13,015 nucleotides of DNA, taken from NCBI GenBank assembly GCA_030680655.1, contig JAUXUZ010000036.1, positions 1 to 13,015 of the forward strand. Direction: 5' to 3'. Position 1 is the stretch's first letter. Each line of letters opens with the position of its first letter. Of the stretch, positions 7,302 through 13,015 are shown one piece after another. The notes beneath the pieces were generated by a model. The model had not been told where the DNA came from. It saw nothing but the letters and a program-made list of their open reading frames with translations, and did no database searches. The translations under genes were made by a program, and so were the position numbers. Origin of the DNA: Phycisphaerales bacterium (lineage in GTDB: Bacteria > Planctomycetota > Phycisphaerae > Phycisphaerales > UBA1924).

Positions 7302-8321
7302 CTAAACCCGATCCCCCGGCTTCACCGCCCGGATAATCTGCAGCGCCCGGTTCCCCTTGTGCTGCCCGATCCGCGCGAAGAACTTCCGCTCCCCCTCGAT
7401 GCACACCACAATCGGCGAAGCGGTGCTCTTCTCCGTCGTCAGCACATCCCCCACGCTCATCGAGTGCAAGTCGCTCAGCGTGATCGTCGTCTCGGCCATC
7501 AGCCCCGTTACGCCAAGCCCCGCGTGCGCCAGCGACCGCTCAACACGCGACCGCACCTCGGCCCCCACGCCCGCCTTGGCGTTGCTGAACCAGCTCTGGC
7601 TCGCCAGCGTGTCCATCAACGGCTCGATCACGTTGTACGGGATGCACAGGTTCATCGTGCCCGCACGGTTACCCATCTTCAGCTCAAACCCCACCACCAC
7701 GACCACCTCGTTCGGCGGCACGATCTGGACCAGCTGCGGGTTGCTCTCGGTCGCGCCGACCGCGAAGTTGATCGCCTTGATGCTCGCCCACGACTCGCTC
7801 AGCGCCAGCAGCGCACGGTCGATCACCTTGCTGATCAGCCGCGTCTCGATCAGCGTCAGCGGACGCTGCGGGATGAACAGGTCCTGGTTCGTCCCGCCCA
7901 ACAGCCGGTCGATGATCGGGTAGATGATCAGTGGCGACACCTCAAGACAGATCTGCCCCTCCAGCGGCGGTGAGTTGATCAGGTTGAACGCCGTCGGGTT
8001 CGGAAGCCCGCTGATGAACTCGCCGTAGGTCATCTGCTCGCACGAGGCGACCCGCACCTCAACGATCGTCCGCAGGAACCCCGACAGGCTCGCGCCAAAG
8101 TTCCGCGCGAACGACTCGTGCAGCGTCTGCAAGGCCCGCATCTGATCCTTCGACACACGCTCAGGCCGCTTGAAGTCATACGGCCGCACCTCGACGCTGT
8201 CGAGGTCCTTGCGGTGCCGGCTGATGATCGCCACCGGCTCACCGTCGGTGTTGGCGATATCCCCCTTCTGCGCAGCAGAAAGGAGCGCATCGATGCTGCT
8301 CTGATCCAGAACCTCGGCCAT
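7302..8321 (-). CDS. fliM: Flagellar motor switch protein FliM
   Basis: FliM is a C-ring component that binds phosphorylated CheY and helps switch the direction of flagellar rotation. The 339-residue product starts MAEVLDQSSIDALLSAAQKG, matching the CheY-binding N-terminal peptide (usually LSQxEIDALL). YDFKRPERVSKDQMRALQTLHESFAR opens the middle CheC-like domain, with MTYGEFISGLPNPT as a strong family motif. The C-terminal SPOA domain includes ITLSDLHSMSVGDVL and HKGNRALQI. Of the possible starts, only the ATG at 8321 gives the family N-terminus; extending to 8525 would run through the divergent promoter region and into dsbD. There is no SD, and a TAGATT box lies 8 nt before the ATG. Its usual partner fliN is not adjacent, and the gene appears to stand alone between lysC and dsbD. 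Confidence 0.96.
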   Translation of the reverse strand: MAEVLDQSSIDALLSAAQKGDIANTDGEPVAIISRHRKDLDSVEVRPYDFKRPERVSKDQMRALQTLHESFARNFGASLSGFLRTIVEVRVASCEQMTYGEFISGLPNPTAFNLINSPPLEGQICLEVSPLIIYPIIDRLLGGTNQDLFIPQRPLTLIETRLISKVIDRALLALSESWASIKAINFAVGATESNPQLVQIVPPNEVVVVVGFELKMGNRAGTMNLCIPYNVIEPLMDTLASQSWFSNAKAGVGAEVRSRVERSLAHAGLGVTGLMAETTITLSDLHSMSVGDVLTTEKSTASPIVVCIEGERKFFARIGQHKGNRALQIIRAVKPGDRV

Positions 8322-8419
8322 GTGGCCCAATCTATCGGACCGCGCCGCCAAGGCGCTTGACACGGCCGCACACACGCCAAACAGCTTCTTTCCGGCGAAC
8401 ACCTGCCGCACGCCTCCCG

Positions 8420-8433
8420 TACACTCCGCACGC
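8420..8433 (+). promoter_or_regulatory. TANNNT box directly before dsbD (possible leaderless promoter)
   Basis: TACACT at 8420-8425 is a -10-like hexamer ending 8 nt before the ATG, so a transcript would begin at or next to the start codon. The 12-mer CGTACACTCCGC here also occurs just before the gene at 1980. No good -35 box is seen at the right distance; a perfect TTGACA at 8357-8362 is too far upstream. Confidence 0.4.
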
Positions 8434-10443
8434 ATGCGACTCCACACCCTTGCCGCCCTCGTCGCCGCCCTTCTCTCGCTCTGGCCACTCGCCAGCACGC
8501 AAGCGCAGGAGGGGGTCACCGTCACGGCCGCCCCTCAGTTCACAAGCGTCACGCCCGGCCAGAACCTGGCCGTTGCCGTCACGTTCGACTTCGCAAAGAA
8601 CCTGCACATCTGGCCCAACGTCCCGGAGGTTCCAGACGGCGTAGACGGGCTGTCGCCCTTCCCAACCACCATCTCCCTCGCCGAAGGCGCAACGCTCCCA
8701 AAGGGCGTGAAGGTGCTCCTCGACCGCGTTCAATGGGCCAAGCCAGAGCGCGTTGAAGTGCTCGCGGGCACAACCAGACTCACGATCCTCGCCTACCACC
8801 ACCGCACAACCATCTTCGTCCCCGTAAGCGTCGAAGCCGGCGCGCAGGCGGGCCCATTCACCATCCCCCTCGTCGCGAGTTTTCAGGCCTGCGACGAGAA
8901 ATCCTGCCTCCAGCCCGAAGACCGTGAGATCCCCGTCGATCTGCTGATCGGCGCAACCGTCGTCCCGGGCGACGCCGCGCTGTTCGATGCGTTCGACGCG
9001 GGTGCATTCGCCGCCGCGGCCGCGCCCCCCCCTTCACCGGCTGCACCAACCCCCATCGGCGAGCCCGCAAAGGCAACCCCGGACGACCAGTGGATCGACA
9101 TCGGCATCGCCTCCCTGCGAATCCCCAAGGGAGGCCTGCTCGGCTACACCCTCCTCTTCCTCGTCGCATTCGTCGGCGGGTTCATCCTCAACCTCACACC
9201 CTGCGTCCTCCCCGTGATCCCCCTGAAGATCCTCGGACTCCAGGCCCAGGCAGGCTCCCGCTCGCGGATGCTCTACCTCGGATTCGTCATGTTCTGCGGC
9301 CTGGTCTTCTTCTGGCTCGTCATCGGCGCACTCATCGCCTTCGGCGTCCTCGGTGCCGTCAGCCAGATCAGCAGCTACTGGCAGTTCAACCTCGCCATCG
9401 CGGCGTTCATGGCCGTCATGGGCCTCGGCATGCTCGGCCTTTTCACCGTCGGGCTCCCCACGTGGGTCTACAACATCGACGTCAAGCACGACTCGGTGAA
9501 GGGCTCCTTCGGCTTCGGCATCATGACGGCCGTGCTCGCAACGCCCTGCGTCGCCCCCCTCGCCGGCGGCGCGATGGCCGCCGCCACCAAGTTCCCCGCG
9601 CCGATCGCGCTGCTGATCTTCGCGTTCATCGGCATCGGCATGGGTGTGCCCTACGTGGTGCTCGCCGCCTACCCCAGGCTCGTCTCGTGGATCCCGCGCG
9701 CCGGACCCGGCAGCGAACTGCTCAAGCAGGTGCTGGGCATCCTGCTCGTGGCCATCAGCCTCTTCTTCCTCGGCACATCGCTCATCACCCTCAGCGCCAA
9801 CTACCCCTACATCGCCAAGCAGCTCCACTGGTGGGCCATCGCGATCGCGATCCTCTTCGCCTGCACCTGGCTCGTGCTCCGCTCGTGGCAGATTTCTCGG
9901 TCAGCCGGCGCCCGCGCCGCCGTCACGCTCCTGGCCGGGCTCTTCGCAATCACCGGATTCTGGTGGGCAAACGTTCAAACCACGCAGGCCAAGACCGAGT
10001 GGACCCGCGCCGAGGCCGCCCGCGTAAAGGCCCTCGCCTCCCAGACAAACGACCCCAACGCCAACCTCCTCTGGCAGGACTACACCGCCGCTAAGGCCGA
10101 CCAGTTCATCGCCGACGGCAAGGTCGTCGTCATGGACTTCACCGCCGACTGGTGCCTCATCTGCAAAACGCTCGAGGCAACCGTGCAGCACACCACAGGG
10201 GTAGAAGCCGCACTCGCCGCCGACGACGTGCGCAGCTTCAAGGTCGACCTCACCAGCAACAGGGCACCCGGCTGGCAGCGCCTGGCTGCGCTCGACCAAA
10301 AAGGCGTCCCCACCCTGGCGATCTACGGCCCCGGCCTCGAACGCCCGTGGGTGCGCAACGCCTATTCCATCAGTGAAGTGATTGAGGCCATCGCCGCCGC
10401 CCGCGGAACACCCAAGCCTCCCCAGCCGCAGGCCACCCGCTAA
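8434..10443 (+). CDS. dsbD: Thiol:disulfide interchange protein DsbD
   Basis: DsbD carries electrons from cytoplasmic thioredoxin across the inner membrane to periplasmic thiol proteins (disulfide isomerase, cytochrome c maturation). The 669-residue product has all three modules. A signal peptide spans 1-24 (hydrophobic core LAALVAALLSLWPLA). A periplasmic domain of about 25-185 carries C153-x4-C158. An alanine/proline linker at about 190-215 leads to the membrane domain of about 232-510, with LNLTPCVLP (C257) and LATPCVAP (C372) as the cysteine pair. The C-terminal thioredoxin-like domain has WCLIC (C574, C577) and the cis-Pro motif GVPT (P626). The ATG at 8434 is chosen because it places the signal peptide at the N-terminus; an in-frame ATG at 8320 would overlap fliM. 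No SD is seen; TACACT lies 8 nt before the ATG. All six redox cysteines are present. Confidence 0.95.
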   Translation: MRLHTLAALVAALLSLWPLASTQAQEGVTVTAAPQFTSVTPGQNLAVAVTFDFAKNLHIWPNVPEVPDGVDGLSPFPTTISLAEGATLPKGVKVLLDRVQWAKPERVEVLAGTTRLTILAYHHRTTIFVPVSVEAGAQAGPFTIPLVASFQACDEKSCLQPEDREIPVDLLIGATVVPGDAALFDAFDAGAFAAAAAPPPSPAAPTPIGEPAKATPDDQWIDIGIASLRIPKGGLLGYTLLFLVAFVGGFILNLTPCVLPVIPLKILGLQAQAGSRSRMLYLGFVMFCGLVFFWLVIGALIAFGVLGAVSQISSYWQFNLAIAAFMAVMGLGMLGLFTVGLPTWVYNIDVKHDSVKGSFGFGIMTAVLATPCVAPLAGGAMAAATKFPAPIALLIFAFIGIGMGVPYVVLAAYPRLVSWIPRAGPGSELLKQVLGILLVAISLFFLGTSLITLSANYPYIAKQLHWWAIAIAILFACTWLVLRSWQISRSAGARAAVTLLAGLFAITGFWWANVQTTQAKTEWTRAEAARVKALASQTNDPNANLLWQDYTAAKADQFIADGKVVVMDFTADWCLICKTLEATVQHTTGVEAALAADDVRSFKVDLTSNRAPGWQRLAALDQKGVPTLAIYGPGLERPWVRNAYSISEVIEAIAAARGTPKPPQPQATR

Positions 10444-10489
10444 GCACCCCGGCACCCCCGGAATCCGCGCATCACGTCCGGATAGTCGT

Positions 10490-10518
10490 TTGACGCCCCC
10501 CGACCACCCGTCTATCTT
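10490..10518 (+). promoter_or_regulatory. Sigma-70-type promoter for tRNA-Gly
   Basis: TTGACG (10490-10495, 5 of 6 to consensus) and TATCTT (10513-10518, 4 of 6) are separated by exactly 17 bp. Transcription would begin near 10525, about 60 bp before the mature tRNA. This is the best housekeeping promoter match I saw in the window. Confidence 0.6.
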
Positions 10519-10585
10519 TGCCTCCCCCCTGCCGGCCCTTCGGGTTACCCCGATCCCAGCCGATAGGAGGGTGACAAGTTGACCC

Positions 10586-10657
10586 GCGGGCGTAGCTCAG
10601 TGGTAGAGCATCACGTTGCCAACGTGAGGGTCGAGGGTTCAAGTCCCTTCGCCCGCT
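10586..10657 (+). tRNA. tRNA-Gly(GCC)
   Basis: A complete cloverleaf of 72 nt. Acceptor arms GCGGGCG and CGCCCGC pair over 7 bp. The D stem is GCTC/GAGC. The anticodon stem TCACG/CGTGA encloses loop TTGCCAA with anticodon GCC (reads GGC and GGU). The T stem GAGGG/CCCTT encloses TTCAAGT. The discriminator is T and CCA is not encoded. Confidence 0.97.
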
Positions 10658-10668
10658 TTGATTCGAAG

Positions 10669-10706
10669 ACAAGGGCGTCGCGCAAGCGACGCCCTTGTGC
10701 GTTTTT
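10669..10706 (+). terminator. Intrinsic terminator after tRNA-Gly
   Basis: A 13-bp perfect stem, ACAAGGGCGTCGC (10669-10681) pairing with GCGACGCCCTTGT (10686-10698), has a GCAA tetraloop and is followed by GCG and five T (10702-10706). It sits 12 nt after the tRNA. Confidence 0.85.
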
Positions 10707-10712
10707 GCCCTG

Positions 10713-10777
10713 TCCTTCTCCCCGCTCGGCGGGGAGAAGGTGCCCGCCGCTTTGGGCGGGCGGATGAGGGGTGCCTT
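10713..10777 (+). repeat. Dispersed palindromic repeat, copy 2
   Basis: The first hairpin is CCTTCTCCCCGC (10714-10725) with GCGGGGAGAAGG (10729-10740) and loop TCG. A second hairpin follows: GCCCGCC (10742-10748) with GGCGGGC (10755-10761). The unit ends GGATGAGGG then GTGCCTT, as in copy 1 at 7201-7267. In the first hairpin one stem pair differs between copies (A-T in copy 1, C-G in copy 2) and pairing is kept. It lies between the tRNA-Gly terminator and the flagellar promoter. Confidence 0.85.
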
Positions 10778-10780
10778 AGT

Positions 10781-10800
10781 GCCTCGATGCCTCGATGCCT
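10781..10800 (+). repeat. Short tandem repeat GCCTCGAT
   Basis: Two perfect 8-bp units (10781-10788, 10789-10796) and a half unit GCCT follow the dispersed repeat directly. No function is apparent. Confidence 0.6.
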
Positions 10801-10830
10801 TGCCCGCCCCACCCTGCCATCGCATCGCCT

Positions 10831-10847
10831 CTGGCACGCCCCTTGTG
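10831..10847 (+). promoter_or_regulatory. Sigma-54 (RpoN)-type promoter of the flagellar operon
   Basis: CTGGCACGCCCCTTGT matches the sigma-54 consensus YTGGCACG-N4-TTGC at every defined position except the last (T for C), with correct -24/-12 spacing. A transcript would start near 10857, about 35 nt before the GTG at 10892, leaving room for the AGGAGG ribosome site. No clear sigma-70 boxes compete in this gap. Sigma-54 control of rod and hook genes is established in Vibrio, Pseudomonas and Caulobacter. No enhancer site is recognised here. Confidence 0.65.
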
Positions 10848-10891
10848 TCTCCACCCTCCGCGGGCCACCGGCCCGCTCAGGAGGCGGCACC

Positions 10892-11140
10892 GTGCACGGA
10901 ACCACGCACACACCATCGGTCCTTCGATCCGCACTGCAAACGCAGGCGTCGGCGCTCACCAGCACCCACCGGGCACGCCCATCGCTCGCCACCGTCGGCT
11001 CAGACATCGCCGCCGCCGCCCGCGTCGCCGCCGCCCTCCACATGGCCGAGTCTGCGCCGCGTGCGCAATTCCCGCGCGACCAGGCCTCCCAGCTGCGCGA
11101 CCTCGTCGCCTCCATCAGCGGACAGGGAGCCGCCAAGTGA
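10892..11140 (+). CDS. Small protein of the flagellar operon, unrecognised
   Basis: An 82-residue ORF starts at a GTG with a perfect AGGAGG at 10879-10884, 7 nt upstream. It ends in a TGA that overlaps the flgF GTG (GTGA), so it is probably translated with flgF. The sequence is Ala/Ser/Gln/Arg-rich with few aromatic residues, has no signal peptide or membrane segment, and has likely helices at about 36-53 and 63-76. I do not recognise a family. It is about the size of FlgM or FliE, but I see no clear motif of either. Position as first gene behind the sigma-54-like promoter suggests a role in rod assembly or regulation. The frame is open further upstream, through the repeat region, which is why the SD-supported GTG is chosen. 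Confidence 0.6.
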   Translation: MHGTTHTPSVLRSALQTQASALTSTHRARPSLATVGSDIAAAARVAAALHMAESAPRAQFPRDQASQLRDLVASISGQGAAK

Positions 11141-11907
11141 ACTACGGCCTCTACATCTCCACCTCAGGCATGTTCACCGCCCTCCACCGCATGGACACCG
11201 CGGCCAACAACCTCGCCAACTCCGAGACCTCCGGCTTCAAGCCCGACCTCGCCGCCACAATGGCCCGCAAGGCCGTCCGTCCAGAGGACAACGTCTGGAA
11301 CCTCCCCAGCAACGAGATGCTCGAGAACCTCGGCGGCGGCGTTCTGCTCGCCCCCACCGCCACCAACTTCGGCCAGGGGATCATCGAAAGCAGCGCCAGC
11401 GACCTGCACGTCGCCATCCAGGGCGACGGCTTCATGACCGTCGATGGCCCAGACGGCGAGCCGCGCCTCACCCGCGACGGTCGCCTCGCCATCAACGAGC
11501 TGGGCATGATCGTCCAGGCATCCAGCGGCCTCAAAGTGCTCGACGAAGGCGGCTACGGAATCCGCACCTCCCTCGGCGCCGGCCCGATCACCATCGGCGC
11601 CGACGGCACCGTCAGGCAAGCCGGCGGAGTCATCCCAGGCAAGATCGCGCTGGTCAAGCCCGAGGACGAGCGCTCGCTCAAAAAGGAAGGCCAAAGCCTC
11701 TACAGCCTCAATGAAGGCACCTCGACTATCCCCGCAACCGGCAGCAGCATCGTCCAGCGCGCCCTCGAGCGCTCCGGCGTCGACGCCGTCTCCGCCATGC
11801 TCGAGATCTCCGCCGCCGATCGCGCCGTCACCAGCAACGGCAAAATGATCACCCTCTACGACGACCTGATGAACCGCGCCATCTCCACGTTCGGCCGCCT
11901 CGCCTGA
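11137..11907 (+). CDS. flgF: Flagellar basal-body rod protein FlgF
   Basis: FlgF is a structural protein of the rod that carries torque through the periplasm; it is exported by the flagellar type III system and has no cleaved signal. The 256-residue product begins MNYGLYISTSGM and has the rod/hook signature AANNLANSETSGFKPD at 22-37. Its middle is a FlgE/F/G beta domain (DLHVAIQGDGFM at 89-100, LTRDGRLAINELG at 111-123). The C-terminal helix (ERSGVDAVSAMLEISAADRAV, then YDDLMNRAIS) is the second half of the D0 region. The start is the GTG at 11137, supported by GGGAG 7 nt upstream and overlap with the preceding TGA. FlgF and FlgG are paralogues. FlgF is assigned because it precedes a better FlgG match and has the FlgF-like N-terminus. 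Confidence 0.88.
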   Translation: MNYGLYISTSGMFTALHRMDTAANNLANSETSGFKPDLAATMARKAVRPEDNVWNLPSNEMLENLGGGVLLAPTATNFGQGIIESSASDLHVAIQGDGFMTVDGPDGEPRLTRDGRLAINELGMIVQASSGLKVLDEGGYGIRTSLGAGPITIGADGTVRQAGGVIPGKIALVKPEDERSLKKEGQSLYSLNEGTSTIPATGSSIVQRALERSGVDAVSAMLEISAADRAVTSNGKMITLYDDLMNRAISTFGRLA

Positions 11908-11919
11908 TCCCCAATCCTC

Positions 11920-11950
11920 CGCCCTCCCCCCCGCCCTCCCCCCGCCCTCG
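11920..11950 (+). repeat. C-rich tandem repeat between flgF and flgG
   Basis: Units beginning GCCCTC recur at 11921, 11933 and 11944, with the first two followed by runs of 6-7 C. The 64-bp gap also holds GGAG (11961-11964), the flgG ribosome site. Such a C-rich repeat is prone to length change by slippage. It is non-coding, so it could affect only spacing or mRNA structure. Confidence 0.6.
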
Positions 11951-11971
11951 ACGCCTCCTCGGAGTTCCCAA

Positions 11972-12775
11972 ATGGCCATCGTCTCGCTCCACTCCGCCGC
12001 CTCCGCTCTCAGCGCGTTGAACACATCGCTCGACGTCACCGCCAACAACCTCGCGAACGTCAACACGCCCGGCTTCAAGCCCAGCCGCGCCAACTTCCAG
12101 GACCTGCTCTACGTCGAGCGCATGCAGCCGGGCATCGAGAGTTCCGGCGGCGAGAGACGCCCGATCGGCCTTTACGTCGGCCTCGGCGTGCAGGTCACCG
12201 GCACGCAGACCGAGTTCACCCAGGGATCCCCCATCCAGACCGACCGCCCACTCGATGTCACCATCGAGGGCAACGGCTTCTTCAAGGTCACCTCGCCCGA
12301 CTCCCCCGGCGGCTACGCCTTCACACGCGCCGGCCACTTCACACGCAACAGCGAGGGGCAGTTCGTCCTCGCCAACAACGTCGGCCAGAAGCTCGAGCCC
12401 GAAGTTGTCATCCCCGCCGGACAGACCGGCATCACCATCGGCACCGACGGCAAGGTGACCTACTCCCTCGGCACCGGCGTCGACCCGATCGAGGCCGGGC
12501 AGATCACCCTCGCCAGCTTCATCAACCCCTCAGGCCTCAAGGCGATCGGCGGCAACCTCTTCGAGCCCACCATCGCCAGCGGGCCCGCCGTCGAGGGGAA
12601 CCCCGGCACCGACAACTTCGGCCTCCTCCTGCAGAACTACCTCGAAGGCTCCGCCGTCGACCCGACCCGCGAGCTCATCGACCTCATCAAAACCCAGCGT
12701 GCCTTCGAGATGAACAGCAACACCATCAAGACCGCCGACGAGACCCTGCGCACCGTCGCCCAGCTCAAGCGGTAA
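11972..12775 (+). CDS. flgG: Flagellar distal rod protein FlgG
   Basis: FlgG forms the distal rod that passes through the P and L rings. The 267-residue product is close to the usual length of about 260. It starts MAIVSLHSAASALSALNTSL and has the classical signature TANNLANVNTPGFKPSRANF at 23-42, followed by DLLY. The region QVTGTQTEFTQGSPIQTDRPLDVTIEGNGFF (74-104) is strongly FlgG-like. The C-terminus has NYLEGSAVDPTRELIDLIKTQRAFEMNSN and ADETLRTVAQLKR, the conserved D0 helix (usually SNVN...MI..QRAYE.NSK), with AVD in place of SNVN. GGAG lies 7 nt upstream of the ATG. It is followed 12 bp later by flgA, matching the common flgF-flgG-flgA order. Confidence 0.95.
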   Translation: MAIVSLHSAASALSALNTSLDVTANNLANVNTPGFKPSRANFQDLLYVERMQPGIESSGGERRPIGLYVGLGVQVTGTQTEFTQGSPIQTDRPLDVTIEGNGFFKVTSPDSPGGYAFTRAGHFTRNSEGQFVLANNVGQKLEPEVVIPAGQTGITIGTDGKVTYSLGTGVDPIEAGQITLASFINPSGLKAIGGNLFEPTIASGPAVEGNPGTDNFGLLLQNYLEGSAVDPTRELIDLIKTQRAFEMNSNTIKTADETLRTVAQLKR

Positions 12776-12787
12776 TCAGGACGCACC

Positions 12788-13015
12788 ATGAACGCCACCC
12801 GCATCCTCAGCACGCTCGCCTTCCTCATCGCCGCGCTGATCGGCACCACCGCCGCCGCGCAGGTGACTATCGAGCTGCGTTCGCGCGCCACGGTCACCGC
12901 CGGCGCCCCCATCCGCCTCGGCCACGTCGCTTTCATCACACCCGCCGGGCCAGAAGCCGACCACCTCCGCAACATCACCCTCCCCGCGCCCACAACCTCC
13001 ACCATCACCCGCGAC
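12788..13015 (+). CDS. flgA: Flagellar P-ring assembly chaperone FlgA, N-terminal part (runs off window)
   Basis: The frame is open from the ATG at 12788 to the window end (76 codons, no stop). The N-terminus MNATRILSTLAFLIAALIGTTAAAQ looks like a Sec signal peptide, as expected for a periplasmic chaperone that helps assemble FlgI into the P ring. The following VTIELRSRATVTAGAPIRLGHVAFIT resembles the FlgA start, where a first SAF-like strand precedes the family domain. CAGGA lies 6 nt upstream of the ATG. Assignment rests partly on position after flgG. Most of the protein is not visible, so the domain cannot be checked. Confidence 0.75.
   Translation, partial: MNATRILSTLAFLIAALIGTTAAAQVTIELRSRATVTAGAPIRLGHVAFITPAGPEADHLRNITLPAPTTSTITRD

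Noticed and set aside
8357..8385. Perfect TTGACA before dsbD as a -35 box
   Set aside because: At 17-18 bp spacing the -10 positions read AACAGC or ACAGCT, which do not match, and it is too far from the TACACT box at 8420.
8320..8433. N-terminal extension of dsbD from the ATG at 8320
   Set aside because: It would bury the signal peptide behind 38 residues and overlap the start of divergent fliM.
8322..8525. N-terminal extension of fliM to 8525
   Set aside because: The extra residues are Arg/Ala/Cys-rich without family similarity and would run antisense into dsbD; MAEVLDQSSIDALL at 8321 is the family N-terminus.
10579..10767. ORF from a TTG with AGGAGG 8 nt upstream, running through tRNA-Gly
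   Set aside because: It is the translation of the tRNA gene and its terminator, a common artefact; the strong tRNA cloverleaf explains the sequence. The SD-like string is a coincidence or part of the tRNA leader.
1..13015. Defence island, CRISPR array, prophage, insertion sequence or biosynthetic cluster
   Set aside because: No regular spaced repeats, transposase, integrase, nuclease-helicase or synthase signatures were seen; the genes are housekeeping and flagellar.

Overview
The window is GC-rich, densely coded bacterial DNA: 12 protein-coding genes (two cut by the window edges), two tRNA genes and two copies of a dispersed palindromic repeat. Gene content is chromosomal housekeeping plus flagellar genes. 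The receiver-domain wording at the left edge, the GC content and the mix of genes resemble Planctomycetota, perhaps class Phycisphaerae, but this is an impression. No phylogenetic marker such as rRNA is present to prove it.

Layout. (1) 1-349: end of a response-regulator receiver domain, convergent 3 bp away from prmC (353-1282, minus), the release-factor glutamine methyltransferase. (2) 1300-3358, plus: a membrane protein with a C-terminal zinc-ribbon-like motif, a four-helix membrane protein, and nth (endonuclease III), whose GTG start overlaps the preceding stop. The end of nth runs antisense into a tRNA-Arg(CCG) gene (3332-3405, minus). (3) 3484-7193, plus: an MFS-type transporter, homoserine dehydrogenase (hom) and aspartokinase (lysC), closely spaced or overlapping and probably one transcript. 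It supplies the aspartate-family branch to threonine, methionine and lysine. (4) 7201-7267: first repeat copy, between the convergent lysC and fliM. (5) fliM (7302-8321, minus), the flagellar motor switch protein, is divergent from a full-length dsbD (8434-10443, plus). (6) tRNA-Gly(GCC) at 10586-10657, with a recognisable promoter upstream and a strong intrinsic terminator downstream, followed by the second repeat copy. (7) 10892-13015, plus: flagellar operon of a small unrecognised ORF, flgF, flgG and the start of flgA, preceded by a near-consensus sigma-54 promoter.

How it works together. The flg genes encode the distal rod and the P-ring assembly chaperone. FliM belongs to the cytoplasmic C-ring, and DsbD feeds reductant to periplasmic thiol proteins. 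The sigma-54-like site suggests that the rod genes are under RpoN control, a scheme well known in other flagellated bacteria.

I found no defence system, CRISPR array, prophage or transposase. The most interesting signals are regulatory or structural: the sigma-54-like flagellar promoter; a split between SD-led genes and genes with a TANNNT box 5-8 nt before an ATG without SD (possible leaderless transcripts); paired repeats whose hairpin arms differ by a compensating base pair; the nth stop codon lying inside an antisense tRNA; atypical cysteine spacing in Nth; and a receiver domain with His where the phosphorylated Asp should be.
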